Notes: generated by a model not told the origin, from the letters alone. A stretch of DNA of 64,000 nucleotides from Haliscomenobacter sp. (GCF_016718685.1 NZ_JADKCX010000006.1:94853-158852); one strand, 5' to 3'. Shown: positions 52,698 to 62,581, counted from the stretch's first letter. Program-made: numbers and translations.

Positions 52698-54221
52698 TTA
52701 TTGTTTTTTTGCATGTATTTCTTCAAAAAATATGTCCTCATTCGGCACGTCAAATTGAATGCCGGTCACCTTGCGGTTATTGTCCGTTAAAAACTGTACG
52801 GTGCCAAAGTCATACCAGGCGTGGGTTTGTTTCCACTGAATCTCATACGTATCATAATGCCAGTGGCCGAGCACTGCATCCAGCTGCGGACCATGCGGGA
52901 AATGCATTTCTAACTTATCGCCTATCATTTTTACTTCAATTGTACCATAAAGCGGGTCTGTGTATTTTCCTACCAATGCCGAAGCGGATAAAGCGGGAGT
53001 AGTATTTTTTACCCGTGCTGCTTTGCGCGTTTCTACAATGTTACGCCGCTCAGCCTGGTATTGTAACTCCCCGCTGATCCCAAGTTTACTCCAGTCTTTG
53101 CGCGGCTGCCCCAGGTACTGATCCACTACGTAAAAGCAAAGATTGGGGCTGATGCCCGTCATACTATTGGTGAGGACTACCACGCCTAGTTTTTCTTCAG
53201 GAACCATCATCACCTGGGAATACATGCCATCGTAGCCACCTCCGTGGGATACGATCATACGACCGCCGTGGTCGGCAATGTTCCAACCCAAACCGTACCC
53301 AGCAAAATGGCGGGTCGGATAGCGTTGTTTTTGGCCAGCAGTTACCTTGAAACTGTTGTGCATGGTCCAAAAGGTTTCCTGAGCCTGAGGGCTGAAAATG
53401 GCCTTGCCATTGTGGCTACCTTTGTTGAGTTGCAGGTTCATCCACTTGGCCATATCACTCACACTGGAAATGATGCCCCCTGCGGCACCCATATTGTCCC
53501 AACCCGCGTAAGGAATGGGTTCGGCCGGGCCGTAAATACTCTTGTGGGGCATGGCCACATTGCTCATGCTGCTCAAGGCACTCGTGCTGGTTTGGCTTCG
53601 ATCCATGCCCAGTGGTTTGAAGATGCGTTCTTTGACAAACACATCCCAAGGCTGGCCGCTGGCTGCTCGGATCACTTCTCCGGCAGCAATAAACATCAAA
53701 TTCGTATAGCCGTAGCCAGCTCGAAACTCGTAATCCTGGGGCAAAAAATGCGCCCGTTTGACTACTTCTTCCGCGCTGTAATTGGTTTTGTACCAGATGG
53801 CGTCGCCGCTAAAGGTGCCCAAGCCCAGGCGGTGACACAATAGGTCGCGCACAGTGGCGTGTTTACTCACGTAGGGATCGTACAATTCAAAATAGGGCAG
53901 GTATTTTTGCACGGGATCATCCCATTTGAGTTTGCCTTCATCGACCAATATCCCGATCGAGGCGGAAATAAACGCTTTGGTATTGGAGGCAATCGCATAC
54001 AGGCTGTTTTCATCTGCCAGGGCTGTTTTCCCTTTTTCCAATACCCCGTAACCTTTGGCCAGTATAACTTTTCCATTTTTCACCACAGCGATGGACAAGC
54101 CGGGTACATTCCAATCTTTTTGTGCTTGTTGAAAATATTGATCCAGGGCTTGCACATCGATCTGGGCCCAAGTCAACAGGGAGTGAAACAGTACAAGCAA
54201 CAACAGCGAGGTTCTGCGCAT
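52698..54221 (-). CDS. exported serine hydrolase (class C beta-lactamase family) with C-terminal extension
   Basis: A 507-residue protein with a signal peptide (RRTSLLLLVLFHSLLTWAQ). Penicillin-binding-like motifs: S79-x-x-K82 in AIASNTKAFIS, YGYTNLMFIAAGEVIRAAS (YxN) and VSHGGGYDG (HGG). A C-terminal beta-barrel-like tail (about residues 400-505; YTDPLYGTIEVKMIGDKLEM) resembles the DUF3471-type extension seen in many Bacteroidota homologues. It is likely a D-aminopeptidase or esterase in the periplasm rather than a clinical beta-lactamase. Gene end overlaps the terminator zone; an M28 peptidase gene lies 25 bases upstream on the same strand. Confidence 0.9.
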   Translation of the reverse strand: MRRTSLLLLVLFHSLLTWAQIDVQALDQYFQQAQKDWNVPGLSIAVVKNGKVILAKGYGVLEKGKTALADENSLYAIASNTKAFISASIGILVDEGKLKWDDPVQKYLPYFELYDPYVSKHATVRDLLCHRLGLGTFSGDAIWYKTNYSAEEVVKRAHFLPQDYEFRAGYGYTNLMFIAAGEVIRAASGQPWDVFVKERIFKPLGMDRSQTSTSALSSMSNVAMPHKSIYGPAEPIPYAGWDNMGAAGGIISSVSDMAKWMNLQLNKGSHNGKAIFSPQAQETFWTMHNSFKVTAGQKQRYPTRHFAGYGLGWNIADHGGRMIVSHGGGYDGMYSQVMMVPEEKLGVVVLTNSMTGISPNLCFYVVDQYLGQPRKDWSKLGISGELQYQAERRNIVETRKAARVKNTTPALSASALVGKYTDPLYGTIEVKMIGDKLEMHFPHGPQLDAVLGHWHYDTYEIQWKQTHAWYDFGTVQFLTDNNRKVTGIQFDVPNEDIFFEEIHAKKQ

Positions 54222-54246
54222 GGTTAGTCAGTATTAAAAGTAAAAA

Positions 54247-55878
54247 TTACTTGGTGGCAAAAATACTCTCGGGCTTCCAGCTCGGGCGCTCCGCAGCACG
54301 GGAAACCAAATAACTGATCAAAAAATTCAATCGAACGTAAGTGCGTCCAGCTTCAAAATTGAACGAATCGTTGAGCTCGTCGGAGGGTTTGTGGTAGTTG
54401 TTTTTGGTAAAATCCTTGATCAAACCATCCAGGTCAAAATTGGGGTCGCTGGTTTTCAAACCGTACTTGATGTGTAAGGCTGGGATGCCCTGCAACACAA
54501 AACTGTACTGGTCGCTGCGTACAAAACGCACTTCCGTCGGCATGTGATCTTGCATAACTTCCAGGCCAAGGTAGCCCGCCGCTTGTTGCACGGTTGCCAT
54601 CAGGGTAGAATGTTCCGCGCCCAGTGGCACGATGCCCAAAAGTGGCGCCAGGATGGTGGGCATGTCCGTGTTGATGTCTGCGACAATTTTGTCTTTGGGT
54701 ACTGTGGGGTTATTGGCAAAGTATGTTGAACCCAAGAGTCCCATTTCCTCTCCGGTTACCATCACAATCAAGACAGAGCGTTTGGGGCGGTCTTTTTTAA
54801 AGCCCTGGTAAAGCTTGGCAATTTCTAATAAACTGGCTACTCCAGAGGCATTGTCGTGTGCGCCGTTGTAAATGGAATCGCCATTGACGGGCCGACCTAC
54901 GCCCACGTGATCCAAGTGCGCGGTATGCACCACGTATTCTTCTTTGAGTACGGGGTCAGAACCCGGGATTTTACCAATCACGTTAAAGGTTTCCAGGTGC
55001 TCGTACACCGTACCGGTTTGCACCCTTGCCGTACCTGGAATGACCACGGGCGCAGTTGGGTTATACAACAAGGCCGCCAATTCTCGGCTGCTCAATTCGG
55101 GTTTGCCCATGAGTTTGCCCAAACCGGCCCAGGTTAGGGTACCCACTACTTTGATGGAAGGGTAAGGATTGACCCCGCGACCCTCGGCTTTTCCGTTGGG
55201 CAACACCACTCCTCTTGCTGACCCTGACCCACCTTGCGGCCCTCCAACGGTGGGCGGCGGCATGACGAAAACGCCCACTGCACCGTGTTGATAAGCCATG
55301 TCTACTTTGGCACGGGTGGTAGCCAGGTGAGCAGTTTCGGTGCTGCCAAATTTGTTTTCGGGCACCCGACTGAGCACAATCACCATTTTACCTTTAACGT
55401 CCAGCCCTTTGTAATCATCGTGATTGAGCTTAGGGGCAGAAATACCGTACCCGGCGAACACCAGGGGCGCTTCGATTTGGTTACTCGCCACGTTGAAATC
55501 GGCTTGTACGGTAAAATCTTTGCCATACTCAAGATCGAGGTGTTGTTGGGGCGAATGGTAATGGATGCCATTTTGCTCCACGACCGTTTTGGCGGTGCGC
55601 ACAACGACCTTTTGGCGGTAGCTACCGTTTTCTCCGGCGGGTTCGAGGCCCAGTTTTTTAAATTCTGCTTCGACGTATTGCCCTGCCAGTTCAAATTCTG
55701 GTGTGCCTGGCAAGCGGCCCTTCATGCGGTTGTCGGCCAAATAGGCGATATGCCCCTTGATGGCTTCTGCGGAGACCTTGGCGAATGGTTTTTTCAGGTG
55801 TTTGGGAAGTTCATTTTGTCCCCAACAGGTGGAAACAATGAAACTAATCAGGACAATGCTTAGGCTACGGTAAATCAT
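54247..55878 (-). CDS. exported M28-family metallopeptidase with PA domain
   Basis: A 543-residue zinc aminopeptidase-type enzyme with a signal peptide (RSLSIVLISFIVSTCWGQ). Metal site: VVHTAHLDHVGVG (His/Asp), YNGAHDNASGVASLLEIA (bridging Asp), VMVTGEEMGLLGSTYF (catalytic Glu and metal Glu) and a later Asp/His (ADINTD, HIKYG). A protease-associated domain (about residues 130-290) is inserted before the catalytic part. It probably degrades peptides outside the cytoplasm. It is transcribed before the serine hydrolase, 25 bases apart, so they may form an operon for scavenging. Confidence 0.92.
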   Translation of the reverse strand: MIYRSLSIVLISFIVSTCWGQNELPKHLKKPFAKVSAEAIKGHIAYLADNRMKGRLPGTPEFELAGQYVEAEFKKLGLEPAGENGSYRQKVVVRTAKTVVEQNGIHYHSPQQHLDLEYGKDFTVQADFNVASNQIEAPLVFAGYGISAPKLNHDDYKGLDVKGKMVIVLSRVPENKFGSTETAHLATTRAKVDMAYQHGAVGVFVMPPPTVGGPQGGSGSARGVVLPNGKAEGRGVNPYPSIKVVGTLTWAGLGKLMGKPELSSRELAALLYNPTAPVVIPGTARVQTGTVYEHLETFNVIGKIPGSDPVLKEEYVVHTAHLDHVGVGRPVNGDSIYNGAHDNASGVASLLEIAKLYQGFKKDRPKRSVLIVMVTGEEMGLLGSTYFANNPTVPKDKIVADINTDMPTILAPLLGIVPLGAEHSTLMATVQQAAGYLGLEVMQDHMPTEVRFVRSDQYSFVLQGIPALHIKYGLKTSDPNFDLDGLIKDFTKNNYHKPSDELNDSFNFEAGRTYVRLNFLISYLVSRAAERPSWKPESIFATK

Positions 55879-55979
55879 GTTTTATCTAGTTTTGAGCGAG
55901 GGAAAGGTAGGAAAAAATGACGAATGATTCGAATGACGAGTGACGAATATAGGGTTGCCTTTAAATTCTTCATTCAAAC

Positions 55980-56777
55980 CTATCCTTCGTTCAATACTTT
56001 TCTACCCCACAACAAAATTTGAAAACCATATACCCCCAACCAAAAAAGAATACCCGCAAAAGATAGAATACCCAACGCCGCAAAAACCTTTACGGAGCGC
56101 AAATTGAGGTCCCAAAACTGGTAACTGATGAAATCCGTGAGCACAAAAAAAGTATGGATGCAAAAAACGTAGAAGAGCACCTGTAGGAGTTTTCGGGCGT
56201 AAAACACTTTGCGCAACTCGGTTTTGTTGCGCAGGTTTTTGCGTTTTTGCACCACATAACGCCGGGCAAAATAAATGTAAGCAAAAAACTGCGTCAAAAA
56301 CAGCCCTTGCTCCAAAGCACCGTAAAAAGGATTAAAAAATTGCCGACCGTAATCCGCTTTAAAATCCATGGAGGAAAAAAACATAAAAATGAAAAACACG
56401 ATTTGCCCGATGGGCAGGATGAAATGTTTGAGGTCGCTGCGCCGCAATTGGTACTGCGGATACATGCGCAGTTTGACGTGGTAAAACAGCAAGGTAGGCA
56501 GACTAAGCGTAAAATATATGGGGATAAAATACAAACTCGGATAGCGCTCATAAATGCCCGCCAGCACCAACCAATAATGCAATAAGGTGAGTGCAAAACT
56601 GATCAACAGCAGACCGTAGCAGGCGTTAGAACGTTTTTCTCCTGAACTTTTACCAAAGAACAAGACCCCTATTCCCAATGAATACAACACTTGCACGGCC
56701 AATACCACCAATAAAAGGTAGTAAAAGATGCTATGTTCTCCCCGCAAGGGCAAAGGCAAATAATTGGAAAATTCCAT
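55980..56777 (-). CDS. seven-helix membrane protein resembling an AraC-type sensor half
   Basis: A 265-residue hydrophobic protein with about seven transmembrane helices. The arrangement (short N-terminal loop, helices such as FYYLLLVVLAVQVLYSLGIGVLFFG, a YHVKLRMYPQYQLRRSDLKHFILP loop, and a basic cytosolic end) is like the 7TM half of Bacteroidota AraC-family regulators. The helix-turn-helix half is absent here; the protein ends at KVLNEG. It may have lost it or act with a separate partner. I do not recognise a named family. Clean frame and start at 56777; a hairpin and CoA-transferase gene follow in divergent direction. Confidence 0.65.
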   Translation of the reverse strand: MEFSNYLPLPLRGEHSIFYYLLLVVLAVQVLYSLGIGVLFFGKSSGEKRSNACYGLLLISFALTLLHYWLVLAGIYERYPSLYFIPIYFTLSLPTLLFYHVKLRMYPQYQLRRSDLKHFILPIGQIVFFIFMFFSSMDFKADYGRQFFNPFYGALEQGLFLTQFFAYIYFARRYVVQKRKNLRNKTELRKVFYARKLLQVLFYVFCIHTFFVLTDFISYQFWDLNLRSVKVFAALGILSFAGILFWLGVYGFQILLWGRKVLNEG

Positions 56778-56870
56778 GCAGCGCGTTTGGTAGTACTAAC
56801 GCATACAAAGGTATTTCCTTTTTTGTCGCATTGCAAAAGTCATTTAACTTTGGCAATAAATCTCATTCCA

Positions 56871-56902
56871 GAGCCCCAAAATGACCACTTATTTTGGGGC
56901 TC
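56871..56902. repeat. 12-base perfect hairpin before the acyl-CoA transferase
   Basis: Arms gagccccaaaat (56871-56882) and attttggggctc (56891-56902) pair exactly, with an eight-base loop. It ends 21 bases before the ATG at 56924, where a leader hairpin or an operator could act. Confidence 0.6.
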
Positions 56903-56923
56903 AAACCAAGTCATCCATTAGCC

Positions 56924-58213
56924 ATGAGCTCAAAATCTTATTCACCCGTATCTCCCCAGGAAGCAGTTTCTGTCATTCGTTCTGGCGATAAAATTTTTAT
57001 TCACACCGCCGCCGCCGCCCCCCAGGTATTGGTGCAAGCCCTGGCTGATCGGGGTGACGAATTGCGCGGGGTCCAAATTTATCAATTGCACACCGAAGGC
57101 CCTGCACCCTATGCCGCCGAACAATACGTGGATAGTTTTCACGTGCACAGCCTTTTTACCGGAGCCAATATGCGCGATGCGGTTCAAGCGGGGCGAGCCG
57201 ACTTTGTGCCTGTTTTTTTGAGCGATATTCCACGTTTGTTTCGCCGGGGTGTGATTCCGTTGGATGTGGCCATTCTGCATGTCTCTCCACCAGATGTACA
57301 CGGGTATGTTACCCTGGGCGTTTCGGTAGATACATCCCTGGCTGCGGCCCAATCCGCGAAAGTGCTGATTGCCGAAATTAACCCGCAAATGCCCCGCACC
57401 CAGGGCGATGGCAACATCCACATCAGTCGTTTTGACAAGGTCATTGAGGTGAATTATCCTTTGCCAACCATGATTATTCCCGAACCAAACGACATCGAAC
57501 GCCGCATTGGCGAGAACATCGCCAGTATGGTCGACAATGGTGCTACCCTACAAATGGGCATCGGGGCTATTCCGAATGCTGCCTTGGCGGCCATGAGCAA
57601 TCACCGCGAGTTGGGCATCCATACGGAGATGTTCTCCGATGGCATTATCCCGCTGGTGGAAAGGGGCATCATCACCAATGAACACAAGGCCAAACACCCC
57701 GGACACATTGTAACGGGTTTTTTGGTTGGTTCCCAAAAATTATACGATTTTGTCAATGATAACCCCCTAGTGCGGGTACTGGACATTGAATACGTCAACG
57801 ATACGTCCATCATTCGCAAGAATCCTAAAGCAACGGCCATCAACAGCGCGATAGAAGTGGACATCACCGGGCAGGTTTGTGCAGATTCAATTGGCAGCCG
57901 TATTTTTTCCGGCGTTGGTGGTCAGATGGACTTTATTCGGGGGGCTGCGCTTTCCAAGGGTGGAAAACCCATTATTGCGCTACCTTCTACCACCAATAAG
58001 GGCATTAGCCGCATCACCTCCATGCTCAAACCTGGAGCCGGAGTAGTAACCACCCGCGCTCACGTGCACTACATCGTTACGGAATACGGCGTCGCCGAAA
58101 TGTGGGGACGAAGTATTCAGGAGCGGGCCAAAGCCATGATCGACATTGCCCACCCGGATCACCGAGAACAGTTGATGAAGGAGGCGTTTGAGATTTGGAA
58201 GATAAGGGTGTAA
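56924..58213 (+). CDS. acetyl-CoA hydrolase/transferase family protein (4-hydroxybutyrate CoA-transferase-like)
   Basis: A 429-residue class I CoA-transferase/hydrolase. The start at 56924 (MSSKSYSPVSPQEA) is preferred; the ATG at 56894 lies in the upstream hairpin. Family features: GDKIFIHTAAAAPQ near the N terminus, a central VLIAEINPQMPRTQGDG, then GATLQMGIGAIPNAALAAM, the catalytic Glu in HTEMFSDGIIPLVERG, and the GxGG oxyanion loop FSGVGGQMDFIRGA. It moves CoA between acids such as acetate and 4-hydroxybutyrate or succinate; the substrate is not fixed. It is convergent with the GMC oxidoreductase and stands alone. Confidence 0.92.
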   Translation: MSSKSYSPVSPQEAVSVIRSGDKIFIHTAAAAPQVLVQALADRGDELRGVQIYQLHTEGPAPYAAEQYVDSFHVHSLFTGANMRDAVQAGRADFVPVFLSDIPRLFRRGVIPLDVAILHVSPPDVHGYVTLGVSVDTSLAAAQSAKVLIAEINPQMPRTQGDGNIHISRFDKVIEVNYPLPTMIIPEPNDIERRIGENIASMVDNGATLQMGIGAIPNAALAAMSNHRELGIHTEMFSDGIIPLVERGIITNEHKAKHPGHIVTGFLVGSQKLYDFVNDNPLVRVLDIEYVNDTSIIRKNPKATAINSAIEVDITGQVCADSIGSRIFSGVGGQMDFIRGAALSKGGKPIIALPSTTNKGISRITSMLKPGAGVVTTRAHVHYIVTEYGVAEMWGRSIQERAKAMIDIAHPDHREQLMKEAFEIWKIRV

Positions 58214-58245
58214 GGCAACAAGTCTAACTCAAAGATTACTTTTTT

Positions 58246-59935
58246 TCAACTCCTGCACGCCCAATCCACTGCCCTTGCCGTCAGCGCCATATACGTCAGC
58301 GACGGATTCTGCGTCGACGTTGAGGTCATACAAGCCCCATCCGTCACAAACACGTTTTTACAAGCGTGCAACTGGTTGTAAGCATTCAGCATGGAGGTCT
58401 TCGGGTCTTTGCCCATGCGCGCTCCGCCCATTTCGTGGTTGGCATGTCCAGGCACCCGCTGGGTATCGATTTTTTGAATGTTTTTAAAACCCGCAGCAAC
58501 GAGCATTCCTCAAAGGTGTTGTAGAAGTCCTTGATCATTTTTAACTCATTGTCGCTAAAATCGACCGAAAAGCGCATTTGTGGGAGGCCGTATTTGTCTT
58601 TCAGCTCCGAATCGAGCCGAACAAAATTGGTTTCGCGGGGAATCACCTCGCCCACCATCCCGGCATTGATGTTCCAGGGGCCCAGTTTTTAAGCAGATTG
58701 TCCTTCAATTCCACACCCAGGCCATCGCGTAAGATATCGCGAGAGGAACCCATTTGCGCGGCATACCCGCGCAGGAAGTCTGTTTCTTGTTTGTACACGT
58801 TGCGGAAGCGCGGCACGTAGGCACCATTCGGGCGATTGCCTTCAGTGGTGCTATCCAAAAATCCATCATACTGGGCAGCGATGCGGCCTCGGTAATTGTG
58901 GAATCCGATGAATTTGCCCAGTACCCCACTGTCGTTGCCCAGGCCATTGGGGAAGCGGGTGGAGGTGGAATTCAGGAGCACCAGGTTGCTGTTCATGGCA
59001 CTCGCGTTCAGGAAAATGATTTTGGCGTAATACTCCAGCGTTTCGCGGGTTTGGGTATCGATCACGCGTACCCCAACCGCCTTTTGTTTTTGCTCATCAT
59101 AAATAATGGAGTGTACCAGAGAATGCGGGCGCAGGGTCATTTTGCCCGTTTTGGCTGCCCAGGGCAGGGTGGAGGAATTGGTACTGAAATAACCTCCGAG
59201 GGGGCAGCCGCGTTCGCAGAGGGTGCGGTTGGCACATTTGCCCCGGCCTTGCTGGCGGTGAATCTCGTTGACCTGGGTCAGGTTGGCGCAGCGACCCATG
59301 ATGACGTGCCGATTTGGGAATTTTTGAGCAACCTGTTGGCTAAAGTGTTTTTCTACACAGCTCATTTCGTGAGGCGGCAAAAACTCCCCATCGGGCAAAC
59401 TGGCCACCCCATCGCGGTTGCCGCTGATGCCTGCAAATTTTTCCACGTGGCTGTACCAGGGCGCAATGTCTTTGTAACGAATGGGCCAATCCACTGCATA
59501 ACCATCTCGCGCCGGCCCTTCAAAATCAAAATCACTCCAGCGCTGGGTTTGGCGAGCCCAAAGTAAGGAGCGGCCTCCCACCTGATAGCCCCGAATCCAG
59601 CCAAAGGGCTTGTCCTGGATGTATTCCTGCTCGCTGTCTTTGACCAGAAAATGTGTGGTAGCTTCCGAAAAAATGTAGTGGATATTGGTTCTGGATTTTT
59701 GGTACTCCGCAGCGATTTCACTGGGCACTGTACCCAGGTGTTCCAGCTCCCAGGGCATCTTATTGGCCGTAGGGTAATCCACGATGTGTTGTACGTCGCG
59801 GCCCCGTTCAAGAACCAGCGTTTTGAGCCCTTTTTCGGTCAATTCTTTAGCGGCCCAGCCGCCGCTGATTCCGGTGCCAATCACGATGGCGTCGAAACTG
59901 CGTTTTTTGATGTTATCCAGGTTAAAATTTGCCAT
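58246..59935 (-). CDS. GMC-family FAD oxidoreductase, two frameshifts
   Basis: A glucose-methanol-choline oxidoreductase of about 563 residues. The N terminus has the FAD loop VIGTGISGGWAAKELTEKG (18-36), then ERGRDVQ, the GYQVGGRSLLWARQTQRW motif and a Cys-rich CANRTLCERGCPLGGYF. C-terminal HANHEMGGARMGKDP holds the catalytic His region, and NPSLTYMALTARAV the second. The frame breaks in G4 at 58677-58680 (restores PWNINAGMVGEVIPRETNF) and in the TT pair at 58506-58507 (restores EEMLVAAGFKNIQ). The product would oxidise alcohol or sugar groups; no Tat leader and no gluconate-dehydrogenase subunit 3 gene nearby. Divergent from atpB. Confidence 0.85.
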
Positions 59936-60182
59936 TGATGCATGTACGATTTTAGAGCGGTAATTTACAAAGTAGACGCAGGATCGGGTATTGACCCTTG
60001 TAAAAATTTAATTTTGTGGGGAGAAAAACCTACCAAATGCCATTGCACGTCATCTGAGCCCTACCGCTTTCTGTATGTGAAAAAAGGGTGAAATGGCCTA
60101 AGTGTTTGTCACTCAGTCTTCCTTTATGTTTCTTAATTGTAAAAAAAGATAATTTTCGCTTCTTTAAGCGAGATAGACATTA

Positions 60183-60190
60183 TACCTTTG
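60183..60190 (+). promoter_or_regulatory. -7 element of the ATP synthase operon
   Basis: TACCTTTG matches TAnnTTTG exactly, 46 bases before the GTG start of atpB. A good -33 TTG is not seen, though TTC lies at 60160-60162. Two copies of tttaagcga (60164 and 60197) flank it. The rest of 59936-60236 (301 bases, between the divergent GMC gene and atpB) holds no gene. Confidence 0.5.
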
Positions 60191-60236
60191 CACCGATTTA
60201 AGCGAAAGCATAATTCACACTTAAAGACAAACCAAG

Positions 60237-61490
60237 GTGAAAGTGAGCAGTAAGCCGATCATCAGAATAGCTTTGACGTTGTTTATCAGTATTTTGGGCT
60301 TTAATTCTGCCTGGGCCAACGAAGAAGGCCACGGCGAAGAGAAACCCGGTAAGTACGATCCGGTAGGCACAGTAATGAACCACATTTCTGATGCGAATGA
60401 ATTCCATGTGTGGGAAGGGGTACATATTCCACTCCCTTGCTTCCTTTACGCTCCTGAAACGGGTTGGTCTTTCTTCTCTTCTGGCGTATTTGAGCACGGC
60501 CATAAAGCCGTCGACCGCTACGTGATCAACCACGGTCGCGTCAACCGCATTGCCGATGCTAGTTTCCCCATGGGCGAGGTACACATCGAAGGCGTACACG
60601 GCAAAAAGGAAATGATGTTGGTGAATGGCAAAGAAAAAGAAGTTGAAGTTTTTTATGCGCACCACGATGGAAAGGAATACAAACTCGACAAGCCAAGTAC
60701 TCTGGATGGAGGCATGATGGGTGGAGGAATTACCTCCTTCTACGATTTTTCCATCACCAAAAACGTATTCACGATGATGCTGGCGGCTTTGTTGCTGATT
60801 GTGATTTTTACGGCAGTACGCAATGGCTACCGCAAAAATGAAGGCAAAGCTCCCAGTGGCATTCAATCTTTCTTCGAACCTTTCTTTGTGTTCATTCGCG
60901 ATGAAGTAGCAAAACCTATGATTGGCCAAAAACACTATGAGCGTTACATGCCTTTCATCATGACCTTGTTCTTCTTCATCCTCTTTTGCAATTTGTTGGG
61001 TTTAATGCCCTTTTTTCCAGGCGGTTCCAATGTAACGGGCAACTTAGGCGTTACCATGGTGCTTGCCGTTCTTGTATTTATCGTTACCAATGTTAGTGGA
61101 AACAAACACTACTGGCAACACATTCTTTGGATGCCTGGAGTGCCTTCGTTTGTGAAGGTATTGATTTTGACTCCGGTTGAAATTTTGGGTTTGGTCATCA
61201 AGCCTTTCTCCCTGATGATTCGTCTTTTTGCCAACATATCTGCTGGTCACATCATCATTTTGAGTTTGATCGGTTTGATTTTTGTGTTTGGTGAAAATGG
61301 AACCAATCTTGGTGGTGGTATCATGGGTGCTGTTTTAGGAGGAGCCTTTACCGCGTTTATGAACCTGATCGAATTGTTGGTTGCGTTCTTGCAAGCCTTC
61401 GTGTTTGCCATGCTGACGGCTTCTTACATCGGAGCTGCAGTCGAGGAAGGACACCATGATCATCACGACGAGACGCATCACGCACATTAA
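60237..61490 (+). CDS. atpB: F1Fo ATP synthase subunit a
   Basis: Subunit a forms the proton half-channels against the c ring. The start is GTG at 60237. The 417-residue protein has an N-terminal signal-like helix and a long periplasmic, His-rich domain (about residues 28-150), common in Bacteroidota subunit a. Five to six helices follow, including the essential Arg in PFSLMIRLFANISAGHII. C-terminal HHDHHDETHHAH is His-rich. It leads the operon atpB-E-F-H-A, all on the plus strand. An intergenic tandem repeat (61532-61576) follows. Confidence 0.95.
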   Translation: MKVSSKPIIRIALTLFISILGFNSAWANEEGHGEEKPGKYDPVGTVMNHISDANEFHVWEGVHIPLPCFLYAPETGWSFFSSGVFEHGHKAVDRYVINHGRVNRIADASFPMGEVHIEGVHGKKEMMLVNGKEKEVEVFYAHHDGKEYKLDKPSTLDGGMMGGGITSFYDFSITKNVFTMMLAALLLIVIFTAVRNGYRKNEGKAPSGIQSFFEPFFVFIRDEVAKPMIGQKHYERYMPFIMTLFFFILFCNLLGLMPFFPGGSNVTGNLGVTMVLAVLVFIVTNVSGNKHYWQHILWMPGVPSFVKVLILTPVEILGLVIKPFSLMIRLFANISAGHIIILSLIGLIFVFGENGTNLGGGIMGAVLGGAFTAFMNLIELLVAFLQAFVFAMLTASYIGAAVEEGHHDHHDETHHAH

Positions 61491-61531
61491 ACTGGGTTCA
61501 ACGTTCGAAAGTTCGAAGGTTCGAGGGGTGT

Positions 61532-61576
61532 CCCCCGAACTACGAACCCCCGAACTACGAACCCCCGAACTACGAA
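61532..61576 (+). repeat. three 15-base tandem repeats inside the atp operon
   Basis: cccccgaactacgaa is repeated three times without change at 61532-61546, 61547-61561 and 61562-61576, followed by a partial copy. The left flank (gttcgaaagttcgaaggttc, 61503 on) is imperfectly complementary. It lies in the 115-base gap between atpB and atpE. Confidence 0.8.
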
Positions 61577-61605
61577 CTTTTTAACTCAATATAAATATCC
61601 TCACA

Positions 61606-61800
61606 ATGGGAGCAATTGGAGCTGGAATTGCAGCGCTTGGCGCTGGAATCGGTGTAGGTCTGATCGGTAGCAAAGCAATGGACGCTATCGCACGTCAGCC
61701 AGAAGCAGTAAACGACATTCGTGCAAACATGATCTTAACTGCGGCTTTCGTAGAAGGTGCTGCTTTGTTTGCGATTGTAGTTGGTCTGTTGGCAGGTTAA
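61606..61800 (+). CDS. atpE: F1Fo ATP synthase subunit c
   Basis: A 64-residue two-helix proteolipid that forms the rotating c ring. Helix 1 (GAGIAALGAGIGVGLIG) carries the Gly zipper; the cytoplasmic loop is ARQPEAVNDIR; helix 2 contains the ion-binding Glu in TAAFVEGAALFAIVVGLL. It is shorter at the N terminus than many c subunits. The Gln that marks Na+-coupled c rings is not apparent in helix 1, so proton coupling is favoured. It lies between atpB and atpF. Confidence 0.95.
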   Translation: MGAIGAGIAALGAGIGVGLIGSKAMDAIARQPEAVNDIRANMILTAAFVEGAALFAIVVGLLAG

Positions 61801-61836
61801 TACCTACCCGTAGTTCAAGAACTACAACACCTATGG

Positions 61837-61874
61837 AATGCCGGACAGCAGCGGTTGGCTCGTGGTCCGGCATT
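61837..61874 (+). repeat. hairpin between atpE and atpF
   Basis: Arms aatgccggac (61837-61846) and gtccggcatt (61865-61874) pair exactly, with an 18-base loop. No T run follows, so it is more likely an mRNA-stability or processing hairpin. A palindrome gtagttcaagaactac (61810-61825) lies next to it. Confidence 0.6.
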
Positions 61875-61990
61875 CATCAGGTAAATAGCCCATTGTGGTA
61901 CGGGTTCTACTAGGAACACATACCAACTCAATCAGGAAAGTCATCTTTTTAATATATCCGCCGTTGAATCGGCGCTACAAAGCATAAAAC

Positions 61991-62512
61991 ATGACGCAGT
62001 TTGTTTTTTTTGGCGGCTTTTCAGTCATGCAACCCGATCCCGGTCTGATATTTTGGACCTCGGTGATCTTTATTTTGATCTGGTTTGTACTGGGTCGTGC
62101 GGCTTTCCGCCCGATTCAAAATGCGCTAAAAAAGCGGGATTCCGACATCCAACATGCATTGGATGAAGCCAAACGCGCCCGGGAAGAAATTGGCAAAATG
62201 CAATCGCAGAATGAACTTTTGTTGAGAGAAGCGCAGGAACAACGCACTGCGATCTTGAAAGAGGCAAAAGAGATTCGTGAAGCGACCATCAAACGTGCCG
62301 AAGAGGAAGCAAAGGCAAAAGTGAAAGCGATGCTTGCTGAAGCCAAAACCGACATCGAGCACATGAGCTTGGAACTCAAAACCAGCATCAAAAATGAACT
62401 GGGCAATATGGCCCTCGACATTGCCGAGAAACTGGTACGCAAAGAGCTCAAGAGCAACACCGAAAATATGGAGCTCGCGCAAAAATTGGTGGAGGAAATC
62501 AAATTTAATTAG
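61991..62512 (+). CDS. atpF: F1Fo ATP synthase subunit b
   Basis: Subunit b is the peripheral stalk that holds F1 against a. The 173-residue protein has one N-terminal transmembrane helix (PGLIFWTSVIFILIWFVLG) and a long charged coiled-coil helix (about residues 45-165; KKRDSDIQHALDEAKRAREEI). The start at 61991 adds 12 residues before MQPDPGLIF (62027), which is an alternative. It precedes atpH by about 100 bases that include a CACACC tract. Confidence 0.92.
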   Translation: MTQFVFFGGFSVMQPDPGLIFWTSVIFILIWFVLGRAAFRPIQNALKKRDSDIQHALDEAKRAREEIGKMQSQNELLLREAQEQRTAILKEAKEIREATIKRAEEEAKAKVKAMLAEAKTDIEHMSLELKTSIKNELGNMALDIAEKLVRKELKSNTENMELAQKLVEEIKFN

Positions 62513-62581
62513 CAGAGGTAAGGGATTTGGGAGATTCTAGGCAGACGACCACAAGCGCAGCTTGTGCCAAGATGTCTCGAT

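Noticed and set aside
61532..61576. CRISPR array
   Set aside because: The 15-base units are contiguous without spacers.
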